DNA of 64,000 bases from an uncultured Marivita sp. Lineage in GTDB: Bacteria > Pseudomonadota > Alphaproteobacteria > Rhodobacterales > Rhodobacteraceae. Of this stretch, positions 1 through 8,638 are shown one piece after another. The translations under genes and the position numbers were made by a program. The stretch spans positions 55,042 through 119,041 of the forward strand of contig CANNCS010000001.1 in NCBI GenBank assembly GCA_947503115.1. The letters run 5' to 3'. Position 1 is the first letter of the stretch. The number at the start of each line of letters is the position of its first letter. Below the pieces are notes generated by a model. The model saw nothing but the letters and a program-made list of their open reading frames with translations. It had not been told where the DNA came from and ran no database searches.

Positions 1-1179
1 AAAGGAGTTGGTCATCACTGTATCAAGACCTGCATTTTCCACCAGCGTTGTGGCGATCTCATCCGGCTTCAACGCCGGATCCAGTGTTTCCACGTTGATC
101 GACGGAATGATGAAATCGTCCCGCAGCGCCAGCAGGCAGTAGATTGACTCTTGCGCGCCGGTGGCGCCTTGGCTGTGCCCGGTCATGGACTTGGTAGAAC
201 TGACGGGCGGAGTGCTTCCCTCACCAAACACGCGCCGCACCGCTTCGATCTCGCCCACGTCGCCCACGGGCGTGGAAGTGCCATGCGCATTGATGTAGCT
301 GACTTTGCGACCTTCCGGCAGCGACTTGAGAGCGCCGCGCATCGCGCGTTCGCCACCCTCGCCCGACGGAGCCACCATATCTGCACCGTCCGAGGTGGCC
401 GAGAACCCTGTAACTTCGGCATAGATCGTTGCACCGCGCGCCAACGCCCGCTCGAGCGGCTCAAGCACCACCATCGCGCCACCGCCTGAGATCACGAATC
501 CGTCACGCCCGGCATCAAAAGCCCGCGACGCTTTCTCGGGGGTGTCATTGTATTTCGAAGACATGGCGCCCATCGCGTCGAATAGGCAAGACAGTGTCCA
601 ATCCAGTTCTTCACCGCCGCCTGCGAACATCACGTCCTGCAACCCCAAGGCCACCTGCTGGGCCGCCATTCCGATGCAATGCAGCGAAGTCGAACAGGCC
701 GAGGTGATCGAAAAGTTCATGCCCTTAATTTGGTAAGCTGTCGCAAGGTTCGCGCTGACCGTCGACGACATGGTTTTCGGCACCGCAAACGGCCCAATCC
801 GCTTGGTCGCGCCAGTTTTCAGCACGGACTGATGTGCGGTCAACATGGCACTTGTCGACGGTCCACCCGAACCCGCAATCAGACCGGTCATTGGGTTCAC
901 CACCTCGTCCGGTGTCAGACCAGCATCCGCAATCGCCTGCCCCATCGCGATGTGCGCGTAAGCAGCGCCCGGCCCCATGAAACGAAGCGTTCGCTTGTCC
1001 ACATGCGCGGACACATCAAGATCGATGGCCCCGGCAATCTGGGACCGGAACCCATGTTCAGCCATATCGGCATTAGCGGTGATCCCGGACCGGCCTGTTT
1101 TCAGGCTCGCGGCCACCTCTTCGGCATTATTCCCAATGGAGGAAACAATTCCCAATCCTGTCACGACAACACGGCGCAT
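1..1179 (-). CDS. fabB: beta-ketoacyl-ACP synthase I FabB (partial, C-terminus cut by window edge)
   Basis: Condensing enzyme of type II fatty acid synthesis; elongates the cis-unsaturated intermediate made by FabA. Read on the minus strand from an ATG at 1179 with GGAGC a few bases upstream. The frame stays open for 393 codons to the window edge and ends in a TNSF segment that normally precedes the GFGGTN loop, so only about 16 residues are missing. Visible motifs are the nucleophile segment TSACSTSLHC, the HGTSTPVGD histidine loop and the KSMTGHSQGA lysine/histidine loop, so the Cys-His-His triad is intact. FabA lies 0.95 kb upstream in the same orientation, but dddL sits between them on the other strand. 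Confidence 0.95.
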   Translation of the reverse strand, partial: MRRVVVTGLGIVSSIGNNAEEVAASLKTGRSGITANADMAEHGFRSQIAGAIDLDVSAHVDKRTLRFMGPGAAYAHIAMGQAIADAGLTPDEVVNPMTGLIAGSGGPSTSAMLTAHQSVLKTGATKRIGPFAVPKTMSSTVSANLATAYQIKGMNFSITSACSTSLHCIGMAAQQVALGLQDVMFAGGGEELDWTLSCLFDAMGAMSSKYNDTPEKASRAFDAGRDGFVISGGGAMVVLEPLERALARGATIYAEVTGFSATSDGADMVAPSGEGGERAMRGALKSLPEGRKVSYINAHGTSTPVGDVGEIEAVRRVFGEGSTPPVSSTKSMTGHSQGATGAQESIYCLLALRDDFIIPSINVETLDPALKPDEIATTLVENAGLDTVMTNSF

Positions 1180-1450
1180 CACGGCTCCTTACAATTGTTG
1201 CATGCGTGTGTAGGGGAAGGTGGGGGGAAGGAGCAAGCAGATTGGATGCAAACAAGGCGATCCCGATCATTCCAACCATGCTTGCGGAGAACACCGCCAA
1301 GCGCCACATATCGGCGCGGATTGGGACCAGATGCAAAAATGTCCACGATTTTCTGGCCGATGCTACATTTACAGTGATCTGATCCCTTGCGCCTTATGCG
1401 CGGAATCACGACACATCATGCACCCGACACACGGCAACCAGGGATCACAC

Positions 1451-2113
1451 ATGACAGAACAACCCCGCCTTCAGGACCGTCCCGACTGGCTATACCTGTT
1501 GCGCGACTATTACGAACTCTATCGTCGCTTATCCGCAGGCGGCAGCACTAAGATCCGCAGCCACCAGAAAACGGTTCGCGATAGTATCAGTCGTGTCATC
1601 AAAGCGAATGCCGAGGTTCATGAACACGCGCCTCTGGCCAAACCTGTGACAGCGCATTGGCGGCGTGCGCTCGACAATGGCCGGATGGAGCGCCACGCGC
1701 CCTTCATTCGTGCATTAGAAAGCGTTCAGTCCCATCTGGTCTGGCAATACGGTTATGAAAAAGTACCCCGTGGGTTGGAACGGAAATACGCCTATGCCGA
1801 ACTGGTCGGGCCAACCGGGCCGGTGATCACCGACGAGGTAATCCTTGGGCTGGTCCTGTTTGCCCCGGGATGCACCTATCCGGCACATGCGCATGACGGG
1901 ATATCCGAAAGCTATATCTGCCTGTCAGGTGCAGTGTCCGAAAACGATCAGGGCGTTTATGCTCCGGGATCGCTGATCTTCAACCCACCCGAACAGCGCC
2001 ACCGCATCACTGTCGCGGATCAAAACCCCGCGCTCTTGTGCTATGCATGGACCGGGGCGCGCGAAAAGCTGGCGAACCAGAAAATGGTGTTCAGTCGAGG
2101 ATCAAGGAAATAA
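1451..2113 (+). CDS. dddL: DMSP lyase DddL (cupin)
   Basis: Predicted to cleave dimethylsulfoniopropionate to dimethyl sulfide and acrylate. The 220-residue protein has an N-terminal helical part and a C-terminal single cupin. The metal site is visible as H146-x-H148, E153 and Y155, with H184 in the second cupin motif (PPEQRHRI), as expected for DddL rather than the shorter DddW or the DddQ/DddK types. An upstream in-frame ATG exists, but the start at 1451 gives the usual family length. It lies alone, divergent from fabB and convergent with fabA (11-base gap). No other DMSP gene is in the window. Family recognition is from recalled sequence patterns, not a search. Confidence 0.87.
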   Translation: MTEQPRLQDRPDWLYLLRDYYELYRRLSAGGSTKIRSHQKTVRDSISRVIKANAEVHEHAPLAKPVTAHWRRALDNGRMERHAPFIRALESVQSHLVWQYGYEKVPRGLERKYAYAELVGPTGPVITDEVILGLVLFAPGCTYPAHAHDGISESYICLSGAVSENDQGVYAPGSLIFNPPEQRHRITVADQNPALLCYAWTGAREKLANQKMVFSRGSRK

Positions 2114-2124
2114 CGCCTGCGATC

Positions 2125-2634
2125 TTAACTCTCGGACAGCGCGACCTTCATGTCCTTGACCTGATAGATAACCTCACCATCGGCCTCTACCCGACCATCC
2201 GCGACACCCATGGTCAGACGACGCGTCTGAATCGCCTTAGTGAAGTCGACGTAATAGGTCAGCATCTTGCGGTCAGGGCGTACCATCCCAGTCAGTTTGA
2301 CCTCACCAACACCCAGCGCATACCCGCGTCCCTGCCAGCCGCGCCAGCCAAGATTGAAACCGGTCAACTGCCAAAGACCGTCAAGCCCAAGACAACCCGG
2401 CATGATCGGATTGCCCGGGAAATGGCAATCAAAGAACCAAAGGTCGGGGGTGATGTCGAACTCAGCCACGACATGGCCTTTGCCATGCGCCCCACCATCA
2501 CCCGAGATGTCGGTGATCCGGTCCATCATCAGCATGGGCGGTTCGGGAAGTTGCGCATTGCCGGGCCCGAAAAGCTCTCCACGCGCGCATTTCAAGAGTT
2601 CGTCACGGTCGAAGCTGCGAGGATATTCAGTCAT
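2125..2634 (-). CDS. fabA: bifunctional 3-hydroxydecanoyl-ACP dehydratase/isomerase FabA
   Basis: Makes the cis double bond for unsaturated fatty acids: dehydrates 3-hydroxydecanoyl-ACP and isomerises trans-2 to cis-3-decenoyl-ACP. The 169-residue hot-dog-fold protein has the catalytic H71 in [14 protein letters not shown] and D85 in LGLDGLWQL, matching H70/D84 of the E. coli enzyme. A longer in-frame reading upstream is possible, but the ATG at 2634 gives the family length and the usual MTEYP-like N-terminus. It is divergent from irr. Its usual partner fabB is on the same strand, but the intervening dddL gene probably uncouples them. Confidence 0.95.
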   Translation of the reverse strand: MTEYPRSFDRDELLKCARGELFGPGNAQLPEPPMLMMDRITDISGDGGAHGKGHVVAEFDITPDLWFFDCHFPGNPIMPGCLGLDGLWQLTGFNLGWRGWQGRGYALGVGEVKLTGMVRPDRKMLTYYVDFTKAIQTRRLTMGVADGRVEADGEVIYQVKDMKVALSES

Positions 2635-2806
2635 GTTCGACAAGGCTCCCGGATTGATAGGCGAAATCCCGCTTCCTCTATCACCCCCGCTGCCGCGCGT
2701 GCAAGCCCACCGCTTTGCAGGGTGTGAGACAAGTTGTTGCAAGAAATTTATTTGAACTGCGGGCAATTCGCACCCTATATACTTGTTGAGAAGGAGCAAA
2801 TTCGGC

Positions 2807-3223
2807 ATGTCTTCACGATCCATCGACCGCGGAACCGATTGGCTTTCCAAAGGTGGCGTGCGCCCGACACGGCAGCGCGTGGCCTTGGCGTCATTGCTCG
2901 TTGGAGACGGCAAGAACCGCCATGTCACTGCCGAAAGCCTCTTTGCAGCCGCTCAAGACACCGGCGAACAAGTGTCGCTGGCAACAGTCTATAACACGCT
3001 TCGTGCTTTCTGCGATGCTGGCTTAATGCAAGAAGTCACTGTCGATGGCGCACGCAGCTACTTTGACACCAACACCCATGACCATCCCCATTTCTATTGG
3101 GAAGACGACGGGCGGCTGACAGATGCGCCTGCGGACGAGCTTGAGATAGCCCGTATCCCTGGACCGCCGGACGGCGCAGAAATTTCGAGCGTCAACGTGG
3201 TGATCAAACTGCGCCGAACCTGA
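2807..3223 (+). CDS. irr: iron response regulator Irr (Fur family)
   Basis: Fur-superfamily transcription factor that in alphaproteobacteria senses haem/iron status and controls iron uptake, haem synthesis and iron storage. The 138-residue protein has a winged-helix N-terminal half ([29 protein letters not shown]) and the dimerisation half. The histidine-rich stretch [10 protein letters not shown] at residues 91-100 is the typical Irr replacement for the Fur metal site. No N-terminal GCP haem regulatory motif is present, as is common in Rhodobacteraceae. A perfect AAGGAG lies 10 bases before the ATG. It is divergent from fabA, a conserved alphaproteobacterial arrangement as far as I recall. 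Confidence 0.9.
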   Translation: MSSRSIDRGTDWLSKGGVRPTRQRVALASLLVGDGKNRHVTAESLFAAAQDTGEQVSLATVYNTLRAFCDAGLMQEVTVDGARSYFDTNTHDHPHFYWEDDGRLTDAPADELEIARIPGPPDGAEISSVNVVIKLRRT

Positions 3224-3553
3224 CGGGTCGCCTGCAGTTTTCTCTGAAGCCAGAAGACTAAGTCGGCATCATGCGTCTCAAAAAGCATGAGCCATGCGGC
3301 TCCGATCCCAACATTTAGCCTTAAACTCTTTCAAGATCGCACCTGCGCGACTCGGAGACTACATGGTTCAAGTTGTGCCGTGCACAAGGGCTTGGCCACG
3401 CACAGTTTTTCTATTGTGATGTGAAATCTAGCCACGTTGTTCGCTCGTCTTCCAGACCACTTCAATTTTCCGAAAACCCGCTCTTTAAAGCCACGTTCAC
3501 ACTTGGCTCGCCATCACTCTCCACGGGGGCGTTTTGGATGAGTGGAGTGGGGC
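3224..3553. other. 330-base intergenic region without a recognised gene
   Basis: No credible ORF, tRNA or rho-independent terminator is seen. A short GAGCC-4-GGCTC stem lies near 3289-3302 but has no T-run. A GGAGTGGGG stretch at 3544-3552 just before the next ATG may serve as its ribosome-binding site. Confidence 0.5.
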
Positions 3554-6500
3554 ATGGAACCCTTGACCGACGTATTCGGAACGCAGACGTCTGCGGCGGG
3601 CCTTTCGTTTGGGTTGCGCGGGATAGTGGATTGGAGTGTTCAGCAGCCGTTTTTGGATGTTTTCAAGACAGCGCGAGCTTGGCATGGGCATACGGAGAGC
3701 CAATGGGGCGCCTACATGGGCGACGATCTGGAGGCGATGGGGGTTCTGGATTCCGAGGGCTGGATCACCGATCTGCCTGCCGGTGTTGACCGGGTCGAGA
3801 CCTTCCTTCTGACCGAGATGCCTGCAGAGGCGCTGTACACGGCAGGCACCTACCGTCTGAGCTATGATGGCACGGGCGAGATTTCCGTCCATGGCGCCGA
3901 GATCGTATCGCAATCGGATGGTGAGATCTGGTTCGACTACACCCCCACCGGTGAGGGCATGGTTGTCGTCTCGATCACCGAGACCGATCCGCAGAACACC
4001 GGCGACTACCTGCGCAATATCGAGGTGGTCAAACAGGAATACATCCCCGCCTTCGAGGCCGGCGCGCTGTTCAACCCGCTCTGGCTCGACGTCATCGGCG
4101 ACGCCCAGGGGCTGCGCTTCATGGATTGGCAAGAGACCAACAATTCCGAGCTGCAAAGCTGGGCTGACCGACCCACCGTCGGCACCTACAGCTATGCCGA
4201 GGGGGTCCCCCTCGAAGTCATGGTCGCGTTGGCCAATGCCACCGGCACCGAGCCGTGGTTCAACATCCCCTGGGATGCCGACGAGACCTATATCCGCAAT
4301 TTCGCAACCTATGTGCGCGACAACCTCGACACCGATCTGCGCGCCCATATCGAGATGTCCAACGAGGTCTGGAACTGGATGTTCGAACAGGCCCGCGACG
4401 CCGCACAGGCCGCCGAAGACCGCTTTGGTGAGGACCTCGGCGATGGCTGGATGCAGGAATACGGCGCCCGTTCCGCCGAAATGGCCCGCGTTCTCGACAG
4501 TGTCTATGCCGGCGCCGAGGACCAGTTGGTCAAGGTCATCGCGACCCACACCTACTGGCCCGGTCTCGAAGAGCCCGCGCTGCAGGCTCCGAACTGGCAG
4601 GCCCTCAGCCCGGACAACACCGCGCCCTACCTGTCCTTCGACACCTATGCGATCACGGGCTATTTCGGCAACAGCCTCGGCACCGACGAGAAAGCCCCCG
4701 CCGTGCTCGACTGGATCGCCCAAAGCGAGGCACAAGCCCGTCAGGACGCCGCAACTCAGGGGCTCAGCGGGTCTGCCGCAGACGCCTATATCGCGGCACA
4801 CCGCTTTGATCTGGCCGAAGACCTGGCAGTGCGTGAACTGCGCGACGGGTCCATCACCGGCAATGCCGAGGATTCCCTGCAAGGGATGTTCGAACTGTTC
4901 GCCTATCACAAGTCGGTCGCCGACGCGCATGGGCTGGATCTGGTGATGTACGAGGGTGGCACCCATGTGGTCGGCATCGGCCAATGGGTCAACAATGACC
5001 TGCTCACCGAGTTCTTCACCCATCTCAACTATTCCGCTGGCATGGGTCAGCTCTACACCGAGCTGTTCGAGGGCTGGGAAGCCGCCGGCGGCACGCTCTT
5101 CAATGTCTTCGTCGATGTCTCCGAACCCAGCCAATGGGGCAGCTGGGGGTCGTTGCGCCATCTGCAGGACAGCACCGCGCGACATGACGCCGTGGTAGAC
5201 TTCATCGACAGCCATCCCGCGCCCGCCACCATGAAAGACGGCATCGACGGAAACGCCGTCTTCGACATCTCCCCTCCGCCAGTGCCAACACCCGTGGACG
5301 AAGACGACGAAAACCCCGCACCAACACCGCAGCCAACACCCGAACCCGAACCAACCCCGGACCCCACACCGACGCCCGAGCCCACACCGGCCCCGACCCC
5401 GGCCCCGCAGCCGACCGCCGAGGTCCGCGAATACGTCTTCGGCAATGATCTCTTCGCCTGGGGCAACGGCGATTCCGAAGTCTCGGCCCCATACTGGACC
5501 GAGATGCTCGCTGAGGCGGCAGGCATCTCTTACGCCACCGCCATCCAGACCGGCATGTTGACCAGCCATGACGATCTCCCACCGAACCCACATCTGTGGA
5601 TCAATGGGGTCGATGCATCCTGGGAGCCCGAAAGCGGTCAGAGCTTTGCCGAGGCGGGCATCACCCAGATCACCCTCTCGGCGGTCAACTTCGTGCAGGA
5701 CCAGTCCCCCGACAGCCCTTATTGGCACGAGCCGGCCACCTCGCCGCTCGCCGCTGCGCTGCAGATCATCGATTGGGCCCAGGCCCGCGCGCCCGGCGCC
5801 GCCATCAACATCTACGAAACCTGGCCCGAACTGGACAGCTACCCGCCCAGCCCCCAAGACTTCGCCGCCTGGACCGATCTGATGACCGGAGAATGGCATG
5901 CCTGGTGGGTCGATCTCACCGAGATGATCCAGCAGGCACGCCCCGATCTGGATGTGCGTCTGATCAGCGTCGGCACCCAGGTCGCCGACATGCTCGACAC
6001 GCCCGAACTCGGCCTCTCCGCACTCTCCGCCGAAGACCTCTTCCTCGACAGCGAAGGCCACGCAACTCCCTCGCTCTCCTTCCTCGCAGGACTCCTCCAC
6101 TTCACAACACTCACAGGAAACCAACCCCCGCAAAACATCGAAATCCCAAACTCCATCCATCCCGACATCGCTCAAAACTATTCCCAAATCATACAGTGGA
6201 TCGGGGTCACGGAAGGCCTTGCACTGCCCGCGCCGTTGGTGGACCCGTTTTCCGAAGAGTCCGGTGGTGGAGACGAAAACAGCGAAGATCTGAGCCCCGG
6301 AGCAACTGCGGGTGATGACATGATCCGGCCTGGGGTGGATGATGTTCTGATCAATGGTGGAAGCGGGTTCGACACCATTATGATGAGCGGAGACCAAGCG
6401 GATCATTCGCTGCATTTTTCGGGGAACGCGGTTTGGATTGAGAATCGTGTCGCGGGCGTGGGCCCGTTGCAGCTGCGCGACATCGAAAGGATTGAATTCG

Positions 6501-7150
6501 ACAGGGACGTTCAACCGTTCAATGGCGATGGTGTGTCGATCGACTTGTTCGACGGCATGGCGCAGTTGGAGGGCGACGCGATGGCGGCGCTGACCGAACT
6601 TTACATCGCCTATTTCAACCGGGCGCCAGACGCAGTTGGTCTTTATTTCTGGGGCAACCAGTTGGCCGATGGCCTTGGTCTTGAGGATATTGCCGCGCTG
6701 TTTTTCGATCAGCCCGAGACCCGCGCGCTGTATGGTTCGATGGACGACATGTCGGCTTTCGTAACGGCCGTTTATCAGAATGTATTGGGGCGCATGCCTG
6801 ATGTGTCTGGTATGGCGTTTTGGTTGGACGCCTTGAACGGGGTCTCTGGCCTTGCGCCCGAGCGATTCATTCAAGCCATTCTGGATGGGGCGAAAGCTGA
6901 AACTGGCAGCGCCGATGACGCGCAGTACCTTGCGAACAAAGTGGCGCTGGGTGGGCATTTCGCCGTGACGCTTGGCATGTCCGATACAGCCGCAGCACAA
7001 ACGGTCATGCAGGGGTTTGACGGATCGAACAGCAGCCTTGACGAGGGTTTGGCGCAGGCAGACGCCCTTTACGCCGATATCGTGAGCGCAGAGACCGACG
7101 GGTTCCTGATGCAGCTGGTTGGACTGTCTGATCCGCCCTTTGCGATGTAA
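3554..7150 (+). CDS. large secreted-type multidomain protein: GH-like module, P/T linker, SGNH-like module, RTX-like segment, DUF4214
   Basis: About 1198 residues. Residues 1-565 resemble a glycoside-hydrolase-type barrel; the HIEMSNEVWNW motif carries the Asn-Glu pair typical of clan-A acid/base residues. Residues about 573-622 are a Pro/Thr/Glu repeat linker (PTP, PEPTP). Residues about 624-857 look like an SGNH-type hydrolase (FGNDLF start; ETWPEL later). Residues about 905-950 hold one RTX-like calcium segment (GGSGFDTI). Residues about 1009-1117 match DUF4214 (YFNRAPDAVGLYFW). There is no N-terminal signal peptide, so type I secretion is inferred from the RTX/DUF4214 end. An alternative GTG start lies 12 bases upstream. 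Substrate unknown; polysaccharide or glycoconjugate is a guess. Confidence 0.75.
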   Translation: MEPLTDVFGTQTSAAGLSFGLRGIVDWSVQQPFLDVFKTARAWHGHTESQWGAYMGDDLEAMGVLDSEGWITDLPAGVDRVETFLLTEMPAEALYTAGTYRLSYDGTGEISVHGAEIVSQSDGEIWFDYTPTGEGMVVVSITETDPQNTGDYLRNIEVVKQEYIPAFEAGALFNPLWLDVIGDAQGLRFMDWQETNNSELQSWADRPTVGTYSYAEGVPLEVMVALANATGTEPWFNIPWDADETYIRNFATYVRDNLDTDLRAHIEMSNEVWNWMFEQARDAAQAAEDRFGEDLGDGWMQEYGARSAEMARVLDSVYAGAEDQLVKVIATHTYWPGLEEPALQAPNWQALSPDNTAPYLSFDTYAITGYFGNSLGTDEKAPAVLDWIAQSEAQARQDAATQGLSGSAADAYIAAHRFDLAEDLAVRELRDGSITGNAEDSLQGMFELFAYHKSVADAHGLDLVMYEGGTHVVGIGQWVNNDLLTEFFTHLNYSAGMGQLYTELFEGWEAAGGTLFNVFVDVSEPSQWGSWGSLRHLQDSTARHDAVVDFIDSHPAPATMKDGIDGNAVFDISPPPVPTPVDEDDENPAPTPQPTPEPEPTPDPTPTPEPTPAPTPAPQPTAEVREYVFGNDLFAWGNGDSEVSAPYWTEMLAEAAGISYATAIQTGMLTSHDDLPPNPHLWINGVDASWEPESGQSFAEAGITQITLSAVNFVQDQSPDSPYWHEPATSPLAAALQIIDWAQARAPGAAINIYETWPELDSYPPSPQDFAAWTDLMTGEWHAWWVDLTEMIQQARPDLDVRLISVGTQVADMLDTPELGLSALSAEDLFLDSEGHATPSLSFLAGLLHFTTLTGNQPPQNIEIPNSIHPDIAQNYSQIIQWIGVTEGLALPAPLVDPFSEESGGGDENSEDLSPGATAGDDMIRPGVDDVLINGGSGFDTIMMSGDQADHSLHFSGNAVWIENRVAGVGPLQLRDIERIEFDRDVQPFNGDGVSIDLFDGMAQLEGDAMAALTELYIAYFNRAPDAVGLYFWGNQLADGLGLEDIAALFFDQPETRALYGSMDDMSAFVTAVYQNVLGRMPDVSGMAFWLDALNGVSGLAPERFIQAILDGAKAETGSADDAQYLANKVALGGHFAVTLGMSDTAAAQTVMQGFDGSNSSLDEGLAQADALYADIVSAETDGFLMQLVGLSDPPFAM

Positions 7151-7398
7151 TGGCCAATCTCTGGGCGCATCGGCGTACCGCATGTCGGCAAGGCAACACC
7201 TGAACGGGAATACATCCACGTATGTATGCATCGGACAAAGGCCTTTCCCACTAAATTGGGCCGGGCCGCCCAAGTGCCGCCCCGTTCTGGCACCGAGGTC
7301 TTAACAACCAGTTTCGCTAAGGCGTGAACTGCGTCGAATTGGGTGCACTTGCACAAAGCCAATTGATTGGAATCGCAGCTTCTGTGACAATGCCGATC

Positions 7399-7560
7399 GA
7401 TGGTGGACAGCGTGAGAGCGCTGTCCGAATAGGGAATACGGTGCAATTCCGTGACTGCCCCCGCAACTGTAAGCGGTAAGTGCTTCGCGCAAGACCACTG
7501 GGCTGAATAGCCTGGGAAGGTGCGAGCCGCACGATGACCCGCGAGTCAGGAGACCTGCCA
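7399..7560 (+). ncRNA. cobalamin riboswitch (AdoCbl class)
   Basis: Core elements are visible in order: GGGAA at 7432-7436, GGTGCAATTCC at 7440-7450, the conserved CCCCGCAACTGT near 7459-7470, a TGGGAAGG near 7513-7520, GATGACCCGC, and the B12 box AGTCAGGAGACCTGCC ending at 7559. A hairpin GGACAGC/GCTGTCC lies in the 5' part. In this RNA class ligand binding represses the downstream gene, usually by hiding its ribosome-binding site. The only gene downstream on this strand is the 100-residue orphan at 7678. The exact 5' end is uncertain. Confidence 0.93.
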
Positions 7561-7588
7561 TCACATGTGAACTGAACCCGGGCGGGGT

Positions 7589-7625
7589 GCACCGGAGGTC
7601 GATATGCCTTGCGCCGATCCGGTGC
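7589..7625 (+). promoter_or_regulatory. possible riboswitch expression-platform hairpin
   Basis: GCACCGG at 7589-7595 is perfectly complementary to CCGGTGC at 7619-7625. The loop contains part of a GGAGG Shine-Dalgarno (7594-7598) and the ATG at 7604, so the hairpin could hide a translation start. It lies about 30 bases past the B12 box. Seen directly; the regulatory role is inferred. Confidence 0.5.
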
Positions 7626-7651
7626 GATACATGAGTGCGACCTCAATGTGA
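7604..7651 (+). CDS. possible 15-residue leader peptide ORF after the riboswitch
   Basis: A short frame (MPCADPVRYMSATSM, then TGA) begins with ATG five bases after a perfect GGAGG. Its start lies inside the hairpin at 7589-7625. It ends 26 bases before the start of the main orphan gene, so translational coupling is possible. It may be a leader peptide or chance; only the good ribosome-binding site and the position argue for it. Confidence 0.35.
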   Translation: MPCADPVRYMSATSM

Positions 7652-7677
7652 CCCGTCCTTGCGCGGAGGGCGCTGAT

Positions 7678-7980
7678 ATGTCGATCGAACAAACCCTGAC
7701 CCAGTTGCAGGTCAATCCACGCACGGCGGAACGTGCGCGTGAAATTGGGCAAATGGGCTATATGCAATGGCTAGGCGGATTGCCTACCACGGCCTGTTAC
7801 CTGACTGAGGCCACCTGCGCCTACATGGCCGCAGCGCCGTTTCGGGAGACCGATCCGGCCGTTGCGGAATTTTGCAAGCTGTTGAAGGCGTCTTTGGATG
7901 CGCCGCTTACACCGCTTGATCTGGCACTGCCGAAACCGCGTCGGCGCGGGGGTGCCAGAGAGCGGCGACTGTCGTTATGA
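7678..7980 (+). CDS. small orphan protein under cobalamin riboswitch control
   Basis: 100 residues, not recognised. ATG with GGAGGG seven bases upstream; a longer in-frame reading from 7609 exists but lacks that site. The sequence is mostly helical and soluble-looking, with three cysteines (C40, C47, C66), a tryptophan-containing MGYMQWLGGLP segment and a basic arginine-rich tail (PRRRGGARERR). It has no signal peptide or clear membrane span and resembles neither CbtA/CbtB nor cobalamin biosynthesis enzymes known to me. It is the only gene the riboswitch can control, because the next gene is convergent and overlaps its 3' end by six bases. A B12-related function is inferred from context only. 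Confidence 0.7.
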   Translation: MSIEQTLTQLQVNPRTAERAREIGQMGYMQWLGGLPTTACYLTEATCAYMAAAPFRETDPAVAEFCKLLKASLDAPLTPLDLALPKPRRRGGARERRLSL

Positions 7981-8634
7981 ACTCTGGCTTGAGGCGGCGG
8001 CTTCGAAAGCGGCGGCTGCCTCTTGGGTCATGGGGTCACTGAACAAGTTCTGCGCAAGGTCTGGCGACAGTGTGAAACAGTCCAACCCGCGGGAGGCGAG
8101 CGCCACCATTTGATTGGCGGTGCGCAGCGATGCCACAAGGATGCGGGGCTTGCCACCAGAGATGGCCTGCATTTTTGACAGGTGGTCCAAAGCTGGCAAT
8201 CCGGCCTCATCCATGCGGCCGAAATAGGGGGCCGCGAAATCGGCACCCAGCGCCTTGGCCACGATCACCTGTTTGGGATCGTACACAGCGGTGAGCAGGA
8301 TCGGACCACCCAGTGCCTTGATTGACGGGACTGCGCGCAAAGCGTCGAATGTCATCGGAATTTTGACGACTGTTCGCAGACCGGCCGCTGCGCCAGCGTC
8401 ATAGAGGCGTTGCGCCCAGTCGACATAGGTCTCGATTGGGCCAAACACTTGACCATGCAGTTCCTGCGCACCGAGGTCATACGCGCGCTGTGCCATCTCG
8501 AGCCAATTGATCGCCGGGTAGTCCAGCCCTGCGCGCTTTGCCAGAAGCGGGTTCGTGGTAATGCCCCGAAATAGGCCCGTCGGCATGAGGTCTGCCCATG
8601 CCGCGCGGTCCGCCGTGTCGAGGTAGAGGTCCAA
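7975..8634 (-). CDS. short transaldolase / fructose-6-phosphate aldolase-like protein (TalC/FSA family)
   Basis: About 219 residues, the size of the decameric TalC/MipB/FSA group rather than the 316-residue TalB type. The Schiff-base lysine lies in TVVKIPMTF (K91 with the start used here), and the DTADR and TTNPLL segments of the active-site entrance are present. The start is uncertain: the frame runs upstream into the end of the kinase gene. The TTG at 8634, giving MDLYLDTADR, fits the family best and overlaps or abuts the kinase stop, implying translational coupling. Transaldolase versus F6P aldolase activity cannot be told from sequence alone. Confidence 0.78.
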   Translation of the reverse strand: MDLYLDTADRAAWADLMPTGLFRGITTNPLLAKRAGLDYPAINWLEMAQRAYDLGAQELHGQVFGPIETYVDWAQRLYDAGAAAGLRTVVKIPMTFDALRAVPSIKALGGPILLTAVYDPKQVIVAKALGADFAAPYFGRMDEAGLPALDHLSKMQAISGGKPRILVASLRTANQMVALASRGLDCFTLSPDLAQNLFSDPMTQEAAAAFEAAASSQSS

Positions 8635-8638
8635 AATA

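Noticed and set aside
3289..3302. GAGCC/GGCTC stem downstream of irr as a terminator
   Set aside because: Short stem and no T-run; too weak to support.
3497..7273. A 1258-codon open frame on the minus strand across the large secreted-protein gene
   Set aside because: It is the antisense shadow of a C-rich gene: it lacks recognisable domains, is rich in Gly, Arg and Cys runs typical of shadow translation, and the plus strand has clear motifs.
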